Below are positions 1 through 5,638 of a stretch of 6,523 nucleotides of DNA, piece by piece; the stretch's first letter is position 1, and every line of letters begins with the position of its first letter. The notes under the pieces are model-generated. The model made no database searches. It had not been told where the DNA came from and was given only the letters and a program-made list of their open reading frames with translations. Origin of the DNA: a bacterium (GTDB lineage: Bacteria; Zixibacteria; MSB-5A5; GN15; FEB-12); contig DAOUUR010000142.1 of NCBI GenBank assembly GCA_030668045.1, forward strand, positions 1-6,523. The letters run 5' to 3'. The position numbers and the translations under genes are program-made.

Positions 1-561
1 AATCAGATATTTGAGACCAACTTGGCCAGTCCCGATGTCGACGGTGCAGACCTTTACAAGTCCGGCTTTCATATTGGTTTTGATTACGGTCAGCTTCGTG
101 GCGGAAAGTTGCTCTATTCGTTTGGCTTCAAGTACACCAAGGTGAAGTTTCAGGACTCGACCACCATTCCTTTTGATGATCCCGGATTTCTGTACATTAT
201 CCGGTCTCTTGAGGATGACTTCAATGTTCACCTGTATGACCTGGGACTTGATATCAATTACTTCCCACTCGACTTGAACATGCAGAGATGGTCTCCATAT
301 TTCGGTGTCGGGGGCAAGGTAGGTTTCATGACCTTTGATGCTGAAGGTCGGAGTCTGGACGGTTACGAATATTCAACCGAAAGCCAGATAAAGTCCACGA
401 TTGGTGTCAACTTTGGTGCTGATATCAAGATATGGTCGGCTCCCAAAGGGCGATCATTTGTCACGCTATCGTCGGTTAATAGCTGGGATTTGTTTGCATC
501 GGGGAATCGACCGAAGTACTTTAATGTCGGCGGAGCGATAAAGTATTACTTTAAACCATGA
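1..561 (+). CDS. Outer-membrane beta-barrel-like protein, 3' part (5' end outside window)
   Basis: The reading frame is open from base 1 to the TGA at 559-561, giving 186 visible residues. A TTG at 22 is in frame, but the frame runs on upstream without a stop and no signal peptide is visible, so the real start is outside the window. The protein alternates short stretches rich in Gly, Tyr and Phe with polar turns, as in FHIGFDYG, LLYSFGFKYTKV, VHLYDLGLDINYF, SPYFGVGGKVGF, IGVNFGADIKI and FNVGGAIKYYFKP. This is the usual pattern of amphipathic strands in small outer-membrane barrels of the OmpA/OmpW-like type. The last strand ends in YYFKP rather than a bare terminal Phe, which is an imperfect C-terminal barrel signal. 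No specific family or substrate can be named. The stop overlaps the start of the next gene as ATGA (558-561), so the two are probably co-translated. The barrel assignment is inference from composition and strand periodicity. Confidence 0.6.
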   Translation, partial: NQIFETNLASPDVDGADLYKSGFHIGFDYGQLRGGKLLYSFGFKYTKVKFQDSTTIPFDDPGFLYIIRSLEDDFNVHLYDLGLDINYFPLDLNMQRWSPYFGVGGKVGFMTFDAEGRSLDGYEYSTESQIKSTIGVNFGADIKIWSAPKGRSFVTLSSVNSWDLFASGNRPKYFNVGGAIKYYFKP

Positions 562-1481
562 CGGCAACGATATTGCGATACAGTACGATAGTAACTGTTT
601 TATTTGTGACGGTAATTGCCGTTGCTTGTCTCTCCTGTGGTGATCCCAAGTCTCCTACCCTGCCCGACAGGCTCATGGCGGTCAACGGCGACTACTATAA
701 AGCTACGATGGGATCGGCAACAATCGATAATCCGCTCGCAGTCAGATTGACCGATGGCGATTCGAACACCTTTGTCGGCCTCCCGATTTCTTTTTCGCTT
801 GTTGAGGGTGACGGAACGCTTTCGGCCACCTCGATCAAGACTGATACTACCGGTCTGGCTACCGTTGGTTACACTTTCGATGGTGCCCTTGGTCATGCGA
901 TCATTCGGGCTGCATATCCTGACCTCGCTCCGGTCGATCTCTATGTCCGTGCTTCCACGATTATCCCCGGCACAAATTGGCAGGGACAGTATGTGCTGTT
1001 TGGCGATACCTACGGTGAAAGTAAGGCGTTTAATGGTGAACCGGCCATTGTTGATGAGGATCCGAACAATTGGCTCAATTATGCTGTTTACGAGGCGGCG
1101 AAAGGGGTAGTGGTTATGGTTGAGGATGTCAACCAGGACTACGCCGCCAACAACGACGAGCCTGTTCTGGGCATGATTGTCAATACGATCTACGAAGGGA
1201 AAACTGCTGATTCGATCGGCATTGGCTCGACCATTGCCGATCTCCGTGCGGCATACGGCGAGCCGGACACAGTGAGGACCGACATGGATCCGCCACCGGC
1301 CGCTGTAATCAAATACATGTCTCTCGGGCTGACCTGCTATGGAGAGCGCACGGGCGACACAGCGATATTTGAGATTCATGTTGTCCAACCCGCAGCAGAA
1401 ACCTCGCCAGTTCGCAAGCTACAAAGCCTGGGGTTGAATTCAGCTACCGAGTCCACACGGGGTTATCGTCTTTTTAGGTGA
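558..1481 (+). CDS. Putative lipoprotein with a bacterial Ig-like (Big_1-type) domain and an unassigned C-terminal domain
   Basis: This 307-residue protein begins with a hydrophobic export segment (residues 11-26). Two cysteines could be lipidated: C24 (context AVAC) or C27 (context CLSC, followed by GD). Neither lipobox is canonical. Residues about 45-133 look like a Big_1/invasin-type Ig domain: PLAVRLTDGDSN, VGLPISFSLVEGDGTLS, and KTDTTGLATVGYTF match the family pattern 'variable gain of G-L-A-T-V'. Residues about 138-278 form a second module with NYAVYEAAKGVVVMVED and GIGSTIADLRAAYGEPD. The latter resembles the 'G-x-G-S-t-x-x-x-v-x-x-x-y-G-x-P-d' segment of small periplasmic lipoprotein domains, but I cannot name the family. 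No Shine-Dalgarno site lies close to ATG 558; the ATGA overlap with the upstream barrel gene points to coupled translation. A role in envelope structure or adhesion next to the barrel protein is inference only. Confidence 0.72.
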   Translation: MTATILRYSTIVTVLFVTVIAVACLSCGDPKSPTLPDRLMAVNGDYYKATMGSATIDNPLAVRLTDGDSNTFVGLPISFSLVEGDGTLSATSIKTDTTGLATVGYTFDGALGHAIIRAAYPDLAPVDLYVRASTIIPGTNWQGQYVLFGDTYGESKAFNGEPAIVDEDPNNWLNYAVYEAAKGVVVMVEDVNQDYAANNDEPVLGMIVNTIYEGKTADSIGIGSTIADLRAAYGEPDTVRTDMDPPPAAVIKYMSLGLTCYGERTGDTAIFEIHVVQPAAETSPVRKLQSLGLNSATESTRGYRLFR

Positions 1482-1492
1482 TTGTAAGCTTT

Positions 1493-1554
1493 GTCGAAAC
1501 TACGCCCCGAGCAACGCTCGTGGCTCAGGCAACCACGGGTTGGTTGGTTTCGAC
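1493..1554. other. Intergenic inverted repeat able to form a three-way junction (REP-like element, boundary structure or small RNA)
   Basis: GTCGAAAC (1493-1500) and GTTTCGAC (1547-1554) are perfect 8-base inverted repeats that enclose 46 bases. Inside are two further perfect hairpins: CGAGC-AAC-GCTCG (1508-1520) and CAACCA-CGGGT-TGGTTG (1530-1546). The second abuts the outer stem directly. An alternative hairpin, CGTGG (1519-1523) with CCACG (1533-1537), would exclude both inner hairpins. No T-run follows immediately, so this is not a standard intrinsic terminator. The position 12 bases after a stop codon and upstream of a promoter fits a dispersed extragenic palindrome or a boundary structure. 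Only one copy is present in the window, so its repeat nature is unproven. Confidence 0.5.
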
Positions 1555-1592
1555 GTTCTTCTTTGCTGCGTTCTCGGCGGACATACTTAAAA

Positions 1593-1605
1593 CAAGCTCC
1601 GCTTG
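1593..1605. other. Small hairpin CAAGC-TCC-GCTTG upstream of the promoter
   Basis: This perfect 5-bp stem has a 3-base loop and lies 9 bases upstream of the proposed -35 element. It is AT-flanked on both sides and has no T-run, so it is unlikely to end transcription. It may belong to the same composite element as the structure at 1493-1554. Function is unknown. Confidence 0.3.
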
Positions 1606-1613
1606 CCTTAAAC

Positions 1614-1642
1614 TTGACACTACTTCAATGTGTCGATATATT
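1614..1642 (+). promoter_or_regulatory. Sigma70-type promoter for the PPIase lipoprotein gene, overlapping a dyad
   Basis: TTGACA at 1614-1619 is followed by exactly 17 bases and then TATATT at 1637-1642. This is a consensus -35 with a one-mismatch -10 at optimal spacing. Transcription would start near 1649, leaving a leader of about 29 bases before ATG 1678. GACAC (1616-1620) and GTGTC (1630-1634) form an inverted repeat, extendable to TTGACAC/GTGTCGA with one G-T pair. It covers the -35 and most of the spacer, where a repressor could bind. The promoter match is seen directly; regulation through the dyad is inference. Confidence 0.65.
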
Positions 1643-1665
1643 CGCCAAAAATGAATATCCATGAA

Positions 1666-1669
1666 AGGA
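1666..1669 (+). promoter_or_regulatory. Ribosome binding site AGGA that decides the start at 1678
   Basis: AGGA lies 8 bases before ATG 1678. The longer in-frame alternatives at GTG 1630 and ATG 1651 lack a comparable site. GTG 1630 also lies inside the promoter, upstream of the expected transcript start, so the start at 1678 is preferred. Confidence 0.6.
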
Positions 1670-1677
1670 AACAGGTC

Positions 1678-2370
1678 ATGAAAAAACAGATGTTAATCTT
1701 ATTTTCGGTGTTGGTTCTGATTGTTGCCTCGACAGGTTGCGGTAGCAAGGAAGAATCCAAGGGTCCCGAAACTCCCCGCAGCGAGGTACCCGATGTGCCT
1801 GACAGTCTGCGTCTGATGATGGATTCTCTCTCCGCGATTCACTATCCGGTTCGCGATGCCCAGAACAGTTTTGTTACTCTTCAAACGACTTTTGGCAACA
1901 TGACGGTGGAATTGTATCGCGATGTTGCACCGGCGCATGCCGATTCATTTTTGGCCCGGTCGGTTGAGGGATTCTATGACAGCCTTATCTTTTTCCGAGT
2001 GATCGACAAGTTTATGATTCAGGGCGGAGACCCGAAAAACAACGGCACCGGCAATGCCGGTTACTATCTCAATGCCGAGTTCAACGAACTGCCGCATCAG
2101 TCGGGTACTTTGTCGATGGCTCGTTCAAGCGATCCCAACTCGGCTTCCAGCCAGTTCTTTGTCTGCCTGGCTCGCAACCGCATGACTCAGAATCTCGACG
2201 GCAAATACACCGTCTTTGGTCAATTGGTTGCCGGTTACGATGTCTTACACAGTATCGGTGGGGGCGAAGTCGGACCAAATCCGAACAACCCTCAGGAAAA
2301 ATCAAGCCCGCTGGAGCCGGTGATGATTATCAAGGCGTATGCCAGCGATGCCGAGGGGCAGCCGATATAG
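1678..2370 (+). CDS. Cyclophilin-type peptidyl-prolyl cis-trans isomerase, lipoprotein
   Basis: This 230-residue protein should catalyse cis-trans isomerisation of X-Pro bonds in exported proteins. Residues 1-20 are a lipoprotein signal (MKK, a hydrophobic core, then STG before C21). A charged, flexible linker covers about 22-60, and the cyclophilin domain about 64-222. Visible family motifs are FGNMTVELY (72-80), FFRVIDKFMIQGGDP (105-119), FNELPHQSGTLSMARS (135-150), SASSQFFVC (155-163) and LDGKYTVFG (173-181). Counterparts of human CypA R55, F60, Q63 and F113 are R107, F112, Q115 and F161. The position of CypA W121 is N172 and that of H126 is Y177. Bacterial homologues often lack this Trp, which predicts weak cyclosporin binding. 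Lipidation would tether the enzyme to a membrane on the periplasmic side. The gene follows its own promoter and precedes dxr by 100 bases. The family call is secure; substrates are unknown. Confidence 0.93.
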   Translation: MKKQMLILFSVLVLIVASTGCGSKEESKGPETPRSEVPDVPDSLRLMMDSLSAIHYPVRDAQNSFVTLQTTFGNMTVELYRDVAPAHADSFLARSVEGFYDSLIFFRVIDKFMIQGGDPKNNGTGNAGYYLNAEFNELPHQSGTLSMARSSDPNSASSQFFVCLARNRMTQNLDGKYTVFGQLVAGYDVLHSIGGGEVGPNPNNPQEKSSPLEPVMIIKAYASDAEGQPI

Positions 2371-2402
2371 TATCACTGGACTGCAGATTACCGATAAGAG
2401 AA

Positions 2403-2444
2403 GCCGCTTGCGGCCTGTACTCGGTAGAGATAGCTGAAACCGAG
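2403..2444. other. Two short hairpins in the gap between the PPIase gene and dxr
   Basis: GCCG-CTTG-CGGC (2403-2414) and CTCGGT/ACCGAG (2420-2425 with 2439-2444, 13-base loop) can both form. Neither is followed by a T-run, so I do not call a terminator. The 100-base gap also shows no convincing -35/-10 pair. They could be processing or stability structures in a shared transcript, or chance. Confidence 0.3.
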
Positions 2445-2470
2445 CGGTCCAATATGCGTTATGCAGGGTT

Positions 2471-3640
2471 ATGACACCTAAGAAGCTGGCCATCCTGGGA
2501 TCGACCGGATCTATCGGTTGTTCTACGCTTGATGTCGTCCGTCAACATCCGGAACAATTCGAGGTCGTGGCGCTTTCTGCCCACGCCAATGTCGAGTTGG
2601 TCTGCTCCCAGTATTCAGAGTTTCACCCCAAAGTTATCTGTCTTACCGACGATGACTCGGCCCACCTTGTGGCCGAGCGGCTGAAAGCGGAACCAGTCGA
2701 GATTATCTCAGGTGAAACCGGTCTCCTTGAGGTAGCCGGATCCAATGAAGTCGAGACGGTTGTCAATGCCATAGTTGGGGCTGCTGGTCTGAAGGTGTCG
2801 CTTGAGACGGTGAAGATTGGCAAGATGCTGGCGTTGGCCAACAAAGAATCGCTGGTTACCGGGGGACCGTTGTTTGGTCCACTCTTGAAAAAGTCCGGCG
2901 CGAAAATACTCCCGATAGATTCGGAGCACTCGGCTATCTGGCAGAGTCTGGCCTGCGGTCGTCCGGAGGAGGTTAGAAAAATCATCCTGACTGCATCGGG
3001 GGGACCATTCCGAGATTATCCGGTGGAGAAGTTTGCGGAGATCACTCTGGAGATGGCGTTGGCTCATCCAACTTGGAAAATGGGGCCCAAGATTACAATC
3101 GACTCAGCTACTCTGGCCAACAAGGGGCTGGAGGTAATCGAAGCGGTGGCTCTCTTTTCGGTACCGGCGGAGAAAGTCGAGGTGGTGGTGCATCCCCAGT
3201 CGATCATCCATTCGATGGTTGAGTTTATCGATTCTTCGATTATTGGACAGTTGTCCACCCCTGATATGCGTCTGCCGATAACATACGCTCTTTTCTGGCC
3301 GGAGAGAGTGGAGTCTTGTTTTGGTCGGCTCGACCTGACCGAGATTAGCCAGCTTACCTTTTCGAAACCGGATTTTGATAAGTTCCCTTTGCTGAAACTG
3401 GCGTATCAAGTGGCTGAGATTGGCGGTACGGCACCGGCGGTGTTCAATGCGGCTAATGAAGTTGCGGTGGGAGCTTTCCTTGATGAGGCTATCAGGTTTA
3501 CGGCTATCGCCGATATTGTTGATGAAGCTATCGATAAGTTAAATATTGTCTCCGCACCAACCCTTGAAGATATTCTGGCCGCCGACCGGCTGGCGAGGGA
3601 GACAGCTCGGGACACGATTAAGGAACTGACAACATGTTGA
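2471..3640 (+). CDS. dxr: 1-deoxy-D-xylulose 5-phosphate reductoisomerase
   Basis: This is the second enzyme of the MEP (non-mevalonate) isoprenoid pathway. It converts DXP with NADPH to 2-C-methyl-D-erythritol 4-phosphate in the cytosol and is the fosmidomycin target. The product is 389 residues, close to the usual 380-400. The N-terminal NADPH-binding fold shows GSTGSIG (10-16) and ALANKESLV (121-129) with K125. Metal and substrate residues are visible in PIDSEHSAI (148-156, D150 and E152), SGGPF (176-180), AHPTWKMG (198-205, H199) and NKGLEVIEA (217-225, with E221 matching E. coli E231). The stretch between D150 and SGGPF is ten residues shorter than in E. coli. VHPQSIIHSMVEF (240-252) and the C-terminal helical domain complete the protein. 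The start at 2471 gives the normal MTPKKLAILGSTGSIG beginning, although AGGG (2465-2468) sits only 2 bases away. The 3' end overlaps rseP by 7 bases. Confidence 0.97.
   Translation: MTPKKLAILGSTGSIGCSTLDVVRQHPEQFEVVALSAHANVELVCSQYSEFHPKVICLTDDDSAHLVAERLKAEPVEIISGETGLLEVAGSNEVETVVNAIVGAAGLKVSLETVKIGKMLALANKESLVTGGPLFGPLLKKSGAKILPIDSEHSAIWQSLACGRPEEVRKIILTASGGPFRDYPVEKFAEITLEMALAHPTWKMGPKITIDSATLANKGLEVIEAVALFSVPAEKVEVVVHPQSIIHSMVEFIDSSIIGQLSTPDMRLPITYALFWPERVESCFGRLDLTEISQLTFSKPDFDKFPLLKLAYQVAEIGGTAPAVFNAANEVAVGAFLDEAIRFTAIADIVDEAIDKLNIVSAPTLEDILAADRLARETARDTIKELTTC
3620..3624 (+). promoter_or_regulatory. Ribosome binding site AAGGA for rseP, inside the end of dxr
   Basis: AAGGA lies 9 bases before ATG 3634 and within dxr codons. 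It supports that ATG over the in-frame ATG at 3643 and shows that rseP translation begins before dxr terminates, so the two genes share a transcript. Confidence 0.6.
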
Positions 3641-4701
3641 CAATGATTTCATTTATTTTTGTTCTCGGTGTTTTGATATTTTTCCATGAACTTGGCCATT
3701 TTCTTGTTGCCAAGAAGGCCGGGATCAGGGTCGAAAAATTCTCGCTCGGGTTTCCACCAAACATATTTGCCCGGAAGTGGGGGGAGACTACCTACTGTAT
3801 CGGGTTGATTCCTCTTGGCGGGTATGTCAAGATGGCTGGGGAGAATCCGGATGAAGAATCAACCGGCGGTTCCGATGAGTTTATGTCCAAGTCGGTAGCG
3901 CGTCGGGCCGCGGTCATCTTTGCCGGACCGTTTATGAATTACGTCCTGGCTATTGTGCTGCTGATTGCGGTTTTCTATTTTGGCGGTCGCCCGACCTTTG
4001 ATTCCGACCGCGTGATGGTAGGTGAATTACTCGATGGTGCTCCGGCTCAGGAGGCGGGACTTCAGGTTAATGACCAGATTATCGCCGTCAATGACGAGCC
4101 TGTTTCATTGATGGATTCACTGCGGATGAAGATCAACGCCCATGTCGAAGAAGAGATCAAGCTGACATGGATTCATGGAAATGATACGATCACGCGACCA
4201 ATCGTGACCAGAGCAACGCCGATACCGAATCTTGAGGGAGATATCGATACGGTGGGAACGATCGGTTTTATGCAACAGATCAGCGGCTATGAAGAATACG
4301 GTCTGGGCGAATCAATTACTGCCGGATTCAGGGGGACGCATGTGATTGTTAGTGTTACTCTGAATTTTGTTTATCAGGTGATTTCGGGGCGGGTTTCATC
4401 CAAGATGATTGGTGGACCGCTTTTCATCGCCCGCCAATCCGGGAAGGAAGCCCAGAAAGGGATGATATCGCTGCTGCGATTCATGGCTCTGCTGTCGGTC
4501 AATTTGGCGGTACTCAATGTCCTGCCGATCCCGGTTCTCGATGGCGGCCATCTGGTTTTTCTCGGCATCGAAAAGCTGAAAGGCTCACCGTTATCAATGA
4601 AGGCTCGTATAGCCGCGCAACAGGTCGGTTTGTTTGTTCTGCTGGGGTTGATTCTGTTTGTCACGTACAACGATATTATACGGGTAGTGAAAGGAATTTA
4701 G
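3634..4701 (+). CDS. rseP: RIP metalloprotease, site-2 protease family M50 (RseP-like)
   Basis: This 355-residue polytopic inner-membrane zinc protease cuts substrates inside the membrane. In relatives it cleaves anti-sigma factors after a first periplasmic cut and also clears signal-peptide remnants. Its zinc motif HELGH (H18, E19, H22) lies in the first membrane segment (about 4-28). It is followed by GIRVEKFSLGFPP (30-42) and the reentrant-loop region IPLGGYVKMAGE (59-70). FAGPFMNYVLAIVLLIAVFYF (96-116) is the second membrane segment. One PDZ domain spans about 127-193 (VMVGELLDGAPAQEAGL... NDQIIAVN); E. coli RseP has two, so this is the shorter one-PDZ form. NVLPIPVLDGGHL (295-307) supplies the third zinc ligand, D303, and a last membrane segment covers about 330-346. 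The gene overlaps dxr by 7 bases, a conserved pairing in many bacteria. The native substrate cannot be told from this window, as no sigma or anti-sigma gene is present. Confidence 0.95.
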   Translation: MLTMISFIFVLGVLIFFHELGHFLVAKKAGIRVEKFSLGFPPNIFARKWGETTYCIGLIPLGGYVKMAGENPDEESTGGSDEFMSKSVARRAAVIFAGPFMNYVLAIVLLIAVFYFGGRPTFDSDRVMVGELLDGAPAQEAGLQVNDQIIAVNDEPVSLMDSLRMKINAHVEEEIKLTWIHGNDTITRPIVTRATPIPNLEGDIDTVGTIGFMQQISGYEEYGLGESITAGFRGTHVIVSVTLNFVYQVISGRVSSKMIGGPLFIARQSGKEAQKGMISLLRFMALLSVNLAVLNVLPIPVLDGGHLVFLGIEKLKGSPLSMKARIAAQQVGLFVLLGLILFVTYNDIIRVVKGI

Positions 4702-4747
4702 CGTGCGTAATTGTGACTGGCAGCGAATCAATTCAGGGAAATCGGAG

Positions 4748-4782
4748 TATAACTAATCAAGATGCAGATATTCTTTTACAAT
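4748..4782 (+). promoter_or_regulatory. Weak candidate promoter elements in the rseP-lepB gap
   Basis: The 131-base gap (4702-4832) contains two -10-like hexamers, TATAAC (4748-4753) and TACAAT (4777-4782). The best spaced -35 candidates (GAATCA at 4725-4730 and TAATCA at 4754-4759) match the consensus poorly. No terminator-like hairpin with a T-run is visible. lepB could have a weak promoter of its own or be read from upstream. Confidence 0.25.
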
Positions 4783-4832
4783 AACTCGATGTTCGTTGTG
4801 TCCAATTGTCATACCAATGGAGATAGTGCCTG

Positions 4833-5549
4833 ATGTCCGATTTTACTACCAGTCTTTGGGATAATCTGAAACAGGTTCTTGCCGCGATCATTCTGGCGGT
4901 AATTGTCAAAACTTCGGTCGTCGAGGCGTACAAGATTCCGTCACAATCGATGGAAGATACGCTGCTGGTGGGGGACTTTCTGCTGGCCAACAAGATGGTC
5001 TATGGAGCCCGCATTCCAATATTGGACTGGCGACTGCCTGCGTGGGATCGTCCCGAACAGGGCGATGTTGTTATCTTTATTTTTCCCCGCGATGGCGTGA
5101 CCAAGTACATCAAGCGGTGTGTGGCCGGACCGGGAGATACAGTGCTGGTAAAAGATAAACAGGTTTTCGTCAACGGTATCCAATTTGAGAATCCACTCTT
5201 ATCGAAATGTGAAATCGGACCGGACGGACAACCGGTGGTTTTGCCGCGAAAAGCTGGTGGGATGGATAGTCGGGATAATTTCGGTCCGTATGTTGTGCCG
5301 CCGGAATGTTATTTTATGATGGGTGATAACCGCGACAATTCGTTTGACTCGCGGTACTGGGGACCGGTGCCGTATGAGATGGTGATGGGGGAGGCGATGG
5401 CCATTCACTGGTCATGGGATGATTCTATTCATCCATCGCCCGATGTTTCGATTACCGATCCGCTCTCGGTGCCCCGGATGTTCGTGCACAACGTCTGGTA
5501 TTTCTTCCAGAAAGTACGGTGGGATCGGCTATTTAGCCTCATAACCTGA
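4833..5549 (+). CDS. lepB: Signal peptidase I (leader peptidase)
   Basis: This enzyme removes signal peptides from Sec- and Tat-exported proteins on the outer face of the inner membrane, using a Ser-Lys dyad (family S26). The protein has 238 residues with one N-terminal membrane segment (about 13-30); E. coli LepB has two. The catalytic boxes are in order: PSQSMEDTLLVGDFLLANK (36-54) with nucleophile S39, RPEQGDVVIFIFP (73-85), KYIKRCVAGPGD (91-102) with general base K94, and GDNRDNSFDSRYWGPVP (164-180). The stretch at about 118-158 between boxes D and E is longer than in minimal Gram-positive enzymes and contains C126 and C159; whether these two pair is unknown. The ATG at 4833 is supported by GGAGA at 4819-4823, 9 bases upstream. 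Proximity to rseP is functionally sensible because RseP can degrade signal peptides left by this enzyme. That link is known for E. coli RseP and inferred here. Confidence 0.96.
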   Translation: MSDFTTSLWDNLKQVLAAIILAVIVKTSVVEAYKIPSQSMEDTLLVGDFLLANKMVYGARIPILDWRLPAWDRPEQGDVVIFIFPRDGVTKYIKRCVAGPGDTVLVKDKQVFVNGIQFENPLLSKCEIGPDGQPVVLPRKAGGMDSRDNFGPYVVPPECYFMMGDNRDNSFDSRYWGPVPYEMVMGEAMAIHWSWDDSIHPSPDVSITDPLSVPRMFVHNVWYFFQKVRWDRLFSLIT

Positions 5550-5596
5550 TTTTGGCCGGTGCAGACATAAGTGGAACTGTTCGGATATCTGCCGAT

Positions 5597-5602
5597 TATA
5601 AT
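5597..5602 (+). promoter_or_regulatory. Perfect -10 element (TATAAT) for the DUF1573 gene
   Basis: TATAAT lies 36 bases before ATG 5639. No good -35 is found at 16-18 bases; the best is TGGAAC (5572-5577) at 19 bases with three matches, and there is no extended -10 TG. A transcript would start near 5609. An activator-dependent promoter, or chance in an AT-rich gap, are both possible. Confidence 0.42.
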
Positions 5603-5612
5603 AACTGCATAA

Positions 5613-5622
5613 CGAAATTTCG
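5613..5622. promoter_or_regulatory. 10-bp perfect palindrome CGAAATTTCG, possible operator
   Basis: The palindrome lies just downstream of the expected transcript start and 7 bases before the GGAGG ribosome binding site. The position would suit a repressor site. No second copy is visible nearby, so the regulatory role is only a suggestion. Confidence 0.28.
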
Positions 5623-5629
5623 ATTTACC

Positions 5630-5634
5630 GGAGG
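5630..5634 (+). promoter_or_regulatory. Strong ribosome binding site GGAGG with short spacing
   Basis: GGAGG lies 4 bases before ATG 5639 and 10 bases before the in-frame TTG at 5645 (codon 3). The spacing to ATG is shorter than usual, so start at TTG 5645 cannot be excluded. The ATG is preferred because it is the stronger codon, and both keep the signal peptide intact. Confidence 0.6.
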
Positions 5635-5638
5635 ATAG

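Noticed and set aside
22..561. TTG at base 22 as the true start of the barrel-like gene
   Set aside because: The frame stays open to base 1 and the predicted product would lack the signal peptide an outer-membrane protein needs.
754..1110. A 118-codon plus-strand frame inside the lipoprotein gene
   Set aside because: It overlaps a better-supported gene in another frame and has no motif; the composition (many Arg, Leu, Ser, Pro) is typical of a shifted frame.
600..1388. A 262-codon open frame on the minus strand within the Big_1 lipoprotein gene
   Set aside because: Its translation is rich in Arg, His and Ile without domain structure, while the plus-strand product has an export signal and an Ig domain.
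1493..1560. Intrinsic terminator after the Big_1 lipoprotein gene
   Set aside because: The structure is branched with a long closed region and is followed by GTTCTTCTTTG rather than a continuous T-run.
1482..1677. A tRNA or CRISPR repeat in the structured intergenic region
   Set aside because: The hairpins do not form a cloverleaf with an acceptor stem and CCA-type end, and no direct repeats with regular spacers are present.
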